Of a DNA stretch of 9,308 nucleotides, positions 7,501-9,308 are shown piece by piece. How positions within the stretch are numbered: the first letter of the stretch is position 1; the number at the start of each line of letters is the position of its first letter. The notes beneath the pieces are model-generated. The model was given only the letters and a program-made list of their open reading frames with translations. It was not told where the DNA came from and did not search any database. Source of the stretch: Desulfobulbus sp. (GTDB lineage: Bacteria; Desulfobacterota; Desulfobulbia; Desulfobulbales; Desulfobulbaceae); the NCBI GenBank assembly GCA_028684915.1, contig JAQUEZ010000236.1, positions 1 to 9,308 on the forward strand. Reading direction: 5' to 3'. Position numbers and translations under genes: made by a program.

Positions 7501-8201
7501 TACCCGAAGCTTTCATAAGCAGAGTTATTTATGAAACTCAGATGCCCGTATAGATCAATTTCATAGATAATCTGCGGTAATGAATTTACAAGACCGTAAT
7601 ACCGTTCTTTATTTTTTTCTATCTTTTCGTTTAAACGTTTTTTTTGCAAATAATTTCTACATATTTCACCTAATAATTCTGCAAATAACTCCAGGTGATG
7701 GATTGTAATCTGTATTTCACGATCCGACATAACTGGTAATTGTGTGACTGCTCCAACATATTCTATCTCGGCAATACCCTTTGATTTCGCGATTTTTTTT
7801 TGTATGTTTATGTCATAAGAATCAACTATAAACTGTCCAATGAAAATGTTGGCAACATTGACGCCATCAACAAGAATGGGCACGACGGCACTGCTGAGCC
7901 CGTTGTCACACGTATAAAGTGTTGCATGTGGGGAATTGTGAAGAACCTTTTTAAAGAAATTATCTATCTCAACGCAACTTTTAAGAACAGGTGGATTTTT
8001 ATTTGAAAAACTCCTACAGAGACACTTCCAGTTCACTTGGAGTATCGTTCCCCCTTTGGGATCTACGATTATGCAACCAATCCCAATTGAAGCGCAAAAA
8101 CGTTCCACAGCAAGGCGTAGCTTGGCTGGCGGAATTAACTGGTCGAGCAAAAATCCTCTATTTTTAATCATTTTATTACCGTACCGATTGGTCAAAATCA
8201 T
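4536..8201 (-). CDS. Soluble hybrid histidine kinase: PocR sensor, five PAS domains, HisKA, HATPase_c, receiver
   Basis: A 1221-residue cytosolic sensor kinase with no membrane segment. Residues 16-182 form a PocR-type ligand-binding domain with Cys62, Cys76 and Cys98 in family positions, then CDNGL and PILVDGVNVANIFIGQF. Five PAS units follow at about 197-325, 326-450, 451-580, 581-707 and 708-836, each ending in a D/N-[IL]-T linker. HisKA has phosphoacceptor His856 in GGIAHDFNN (NtrB-like). HATPase_c shows the N box (Asn966, Asn970), DTGSGM at 1014-1019, IFEPYFTTK at 1027-1035 and GTGLGM at 1040-1045. The C-terminal receiver has Asp1104/Asp1105, phosphoacceptor Asp1150 in ITDQSMPEMTG, Thr1178 and Lys1200. 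There is no output domain, so phosphate is probably passed to an unseen partner. Start choice is uncertain: neither ATG 8201 nor ATG 8171 (residue 11) has a good ribosome binding site, and 8171 would still keep the full PocR domain. The ligand cannot be deduced. Confidence 0.95.
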   Translation of the reverse strand: MILTNRYGNKMIKNRGFLLDQLIPPAKLRLAVERFCASIGIGCIIVDPKGGTILQVNWKCLCRSFSNKNPPVLKSCVEIDNFFKKVLHNSPHATLYTCDNGLSSAVVPILVDGVNVANIFIGQFIVDSYDINIQKKIAKSKGIAEIEYVGAVTQLPVMSDREIQITIHHLELFAELLGEICRNYLQKKRLNEKIEKNKERYYGLVNSLPQIIYEIDLYGHLSFINNSAYESFGYTSEELIKSGDFLSLITENKNDLYSARKRLEGILSGEKLPPKEYYFRRKNGDRFIALVFSSPVFSKGELQGVGGIIVDITEQKKTEENLRRNEAKLQSLFRAVPVGLTILKDRTLHSVNEGLCKIVGYDDSDLLFRTSLQLYESEEEYIKVGAALYQQLSDEQTGYVETRFCRRDGSIREVSLFAAPLDPSNPAEGAAVAIQDITEQKRAEKALRISEERLSFAISASSDAIWEMKPKSQTVYYSPRWYEMLGYPDQAFPVTLEKWKSMCHPADCQSTQRLMEHVLASPSDPGYTSEFRLRHRDGRWIWVLSRGKVVKRDAMGTPVLLAGTNTNITKRKLAEEALKVSEERYRTLFETSSNAILIVKNDIVVDCNQQTLDMLRCSREKIIGKSSSRLFVCQQTDGKSDAIRNNPPEIIQEIPFQYEWLQCRLDGTNFHAEVNVSEVDLVGEKYSQVIIRDITLRKTWEKSLRESEFRFRSFFNTNPEGIILLDFQGFILDANKAFLQGSGFSFSEVTHRHFTEFVPHAHHSASQQALLALKSGISQNDPLEISYLTKNGQEKPVAVKGWVVQDEKNTSLYLGIFIRDLTKEKELTVEKISLEKQVMQAQKNEAIGTLAGGIAHDFNNILGGIVGFAQLALYSDPSTMGNKERQYINRVLEASERAKALVQQILRFSRHSSIEMHSINLIPVIEEAIHLLRSTLPKSIEIRQQLDVEDDRIIGDSTQIHQVVTNLGTNAYHAMRETGGILSVSLRKVTLVEPKETMSMKIPPGEYLKLQVKDTGSGMPPSVLQRIFEPYFTTKKVNEGTGLGMAVTLGIIKGHKGMIEIETASGQGTSFDIFLPLTQIDTGKRINEEINLPLGQGERVLIVDDEAFFLEVVKESLNLLGYKVTASQSSLKTLEIFKAAPSSYDLLITDQSMPEMTGAQLSQEVRRMNPSIPIILCTGYSETVTEQSANYYGITSFLMKPVNVHDLAKTVHDVLGKGTAK

Positions 8202-8564
8202 TGGAGATATTTGAATCTGAGTAGAAAACGTGGTGTAACCACTATTATCAAAAATACCATCTTGCTATGGTTCACAGGTTAATCCACGACGAGTCAGTTT
8301 TGTGGCTCAAAAAAAGTGCATGAGGTTGAAACTTAAAAAAACAAGCTATTCCAACCTGTTTGCCATCAGTAGTAATATAATTACAACTGCGATTCCAGCA
8401 CACCTGAAAAACGCGGCTCTTCGACGAATCAAGTGGATTTGAGTAAATTCTGTATCGGTGCGGCCAGCAGGTAGATGATGCTGATAAAGGTGTCGTCGTT
8501 TCTATATCCCCTGGCCCTGCATTTGGCCGCATGGAAGATTGGGGCCGCTTGGAGCGTCGCCACG
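8202..8564. other. Intergenic region between kinase gene and Tn3 remnant
   Basis: About 360 bp with no convincing gene. A minus-strand open frame crossing 8272-8730 has low-complexity Ser/Cys-rich content, runs antisense through the transposase remnant and resembles no family, so it is not called. The part next to 8201 carries the leader and possible promoter of the kinase. No Tn3-type terminal inverted repeat (GGGG...TAAG) was found before 8565. Confidence 0.5.
8223..8251 (-). promoter_or_regulatory. Weak candidate kinase promoter with a palindrome in its spacer
   Basis: On the minus strand a -35 TTGATA (8246-8251) is followed after 17 bp by TTTTCT (8223-8228), a poor -10. The spacer contains the dyad GTGGT-GTA-ACCAC (8230-8242), positioned where a repressor would block RNA polymerase. 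The start codon at 8201 would lie about 15 nt after the expected transcription start. Visual call only. Confidence 0.2.
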
Positions 8565-8700
8565 ATGACGACCAAAAGCGAGCATTTGATCCTATTGTCG
8601 GATGCCGAGCAAGAGGCCCACTATATTGGCTACCGGATTTCAACGATGCGCAGCGACTGGAGTACTTGGTATTGTCTGAAGTTGAACAGGCGCTTGAAGT
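8565..8700 (+). pseudogene. Tn3-family transposase, N-terminal fragment (DUF4158), frameshifted
   Basis: From the ATG at 8565, with GGAG 9 nt upstream, the frame reads MTTKSEHLILLSDAEQEAHY. After a shift at 8625-8626 a second frame reads WLPDFNDAQRLEYLVLSEVE. Joined, they follow the start of DUF4158, the N-terminal domain of many Tn3-family transposases (typically ...LSDAEQxALYGLPDFDDxQRxEYFxLTxEE...). The lesion is best explained by an extra AT in TATAT. Resemblance fades near 8700, before the RRG segment that normally follows, and the frame stops at 8759-8761. The rest of the roughly 1000-residue transposase is absent. This is a short decayed relic; the family call rests on remembered consensus and needs a profile search. 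Confidence 0.7.
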
Positions 8701-8932
8701 CCAATGGAACGAACAGCACGTTAAGGCCATTCATTCAGCCCAATTCAGACAGTTGCTTTAACGGTACGAGCTGGGCACCTTCAGCACCTGCTCCGCCAGG
8801 GCATCCGGGTTTGCTTTACGCCTTATCGACTCACTGGTTCGCAGGCACCAGGATCATGAGCAGCAATCGAGCGCCTCCTCTTCTCCCGAAATTAAAAAAA
8901 TCCCATCGCAATGAGTGATAATGTTCTTACCA

Positions 8933-9308
8933 TCACCGCTCCATGTCAGGGTGTGCATCACCCGGCAAAAGCACTTTATCTCCTTTGCCTTTTCCGAACC
9001 GAACCACATTGAGTTCGGACACCTTGCGCAGACCGTTGGCACAGATTTGTTTAATGTGAGCAAGGTAGGACTGCTTATAGATGGGGTTGTTTGGTCGAGC
9101 TGGTCGTCCATTCGGGCCTCTTTCGATGGTGTTTCCGGTCACAGCAATTTGCTTGCCGAATTTTGCGTTAGCGTAAATTCGTGCGGCATGATCCTGACCG
9201 GGAGAAAAATACAGCTTCTTGCCGGCATCCCGGATGGTGCCGCCGTTTGCCAAGGTGAAAATGACCACGCCCTGGTTGTCAATGTCGTGCCGCGATCCAG
9301 CGAATAAG
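8933..9308 (-). CDS. C-terminal part of an LPD7-like, relaxase-associated protein
   Basis: The minus-strand frame enters from the right edge open and ends at a TGA at 8933-8935, so about 124 codons of the C-terminus are seen. Near its visible start it reads NQGVVIFTLANGGTIRDAGK, then YFSPGQDHAARIYANAKFGK and IAVTGNTIE. This resembles LPD7, a large-polyvalent-protein-associated domain (a Y/F-x-L-x-x-GG-x-I-x-D-x-G strand pair, then an A-x-x-KFG helix and I-x-V-x-GN strand), found at the C-terminus of many MobA/VirD2-like relaxases of plasmids and conjugative elements. A tail with LRKVSELNVVRF and DKVLLPGD follows. An internal GTG at 9268 is in frame but is not a credible start because homology extends upstream of it. 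If complete beyond the window it would nick or guide transfer DNA; that is inference. The neighbouring Tn3 relic fits a mobile-DNA setting. Confidence 0.65.
   Translation of the reverse strand, partial: LFAGSRHDIDNQGVVIFTLANGGTIRDAGKKLYFSPGQDHAARIYANAKFGKQIAVTGNTIERGPNGRPARPNNPIYKQSYLAHIKQICANGLRKVSELNVVRFGKGKGDKVLLPGDAHPDMER

Noticed and set aside
8370..8440. A short plus-strand string reading IPAHLKNAALRRI, reminiscent of DUF3306
   Set aside because: Only about a dozen residues match a loose memory of the family, the frame stops at once, and nothing on either side continues the domain.
8272..8730. A 152-codon minus-strand frame
   Set aside because: It runs antisense through the Tn3 transposase relic, is Ser/Cys/Arg-rich without domain motifs, and has no convincing start signal.
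8762..8932. Possible protein fragments on the minus strand (GAQLVPLKQLSELG in one frame, ANPDALAEQVLKVPSSYR in another)
   Set aside because: Each is under 30 residues, they lie in different frames, and neither could be tied to a family; no other feature is visible in this gap.
1..9308. CRISPR arrays, tRNA or rRNA genes, and defence or toxin-antitoxin genes
   Set aside because: I saw no regularly spaced direct repeats, tRNA cloverleaf or rRNA motifs, and no reading frame with defence-family motifs.

Overview
The window looks like a Gram-negative, probably Desulfobacterota-type (deltaproteobacterial) chromosome segment. This is inferred only from the mix of sensory genes (CheB-type methylesterase, dCache chemoreceptor, PocR/multi-PAS hybrid kinase) and composition; no taxonomic marker is present. 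Coding capacity is dominated by three minus-strand signal-transduction genes separated by remnants of mobile DNA.

Layout. 1-698: the first 232 codons of a CheB methylesterase domain protein on the minus strand, running off the left edge and probably a CheB-CheR fusion. 699-1459: about 760 bp without a convincing gene, holding a minus-strand terminator-like hairpin and a striking set of three 14-bp palindromic boxes at 21-22 bp spacing. 1463-1500: a lone IS3-family end. 1501-1802: no recognisable gene. 1803-3809: a complete dCache methyl-accepting chemotaxis protein on the minus strand, with a plausible sigma-70 promoter upstream. 3947-4433: an internally deleted IS3-family element that keeps both ends and the C-terminal half of its DD(35)E transposase, with one nonsense codon. 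4536-8201: a 1221-residue soluble hybrid histidine kinase (PocR, five PAS, HisKA, HATPase_c, REC) on the minus strand. 8202-8564: no gene. 8565 to about 8700: the frameshifted first part of a Tn3-family transposase (DUF4158). 8933-9308: the C-terminus of a minus-strand protein resembling the LPD7 end of conjugative relaxase-type proteins, continuing past the right edge.

How the genes relate. The CheB-like protein and the chemoreceptor could belong to one adaptation system, and the kinase is a separate cytosolic phosphorelay sensor, but intergenic gaps and IS debris separate all three, so no shared operon is supported. Both flanks of the chemoreceptor carry the same IS3 end in inverted orientation, and the right part of the window is debris of transposons and conjugative DNA. 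I see no defence system, CRISPR array, RNA gene or biosynthetic cluster. The least explained signal is the triple palindrome array at 1142-1202.
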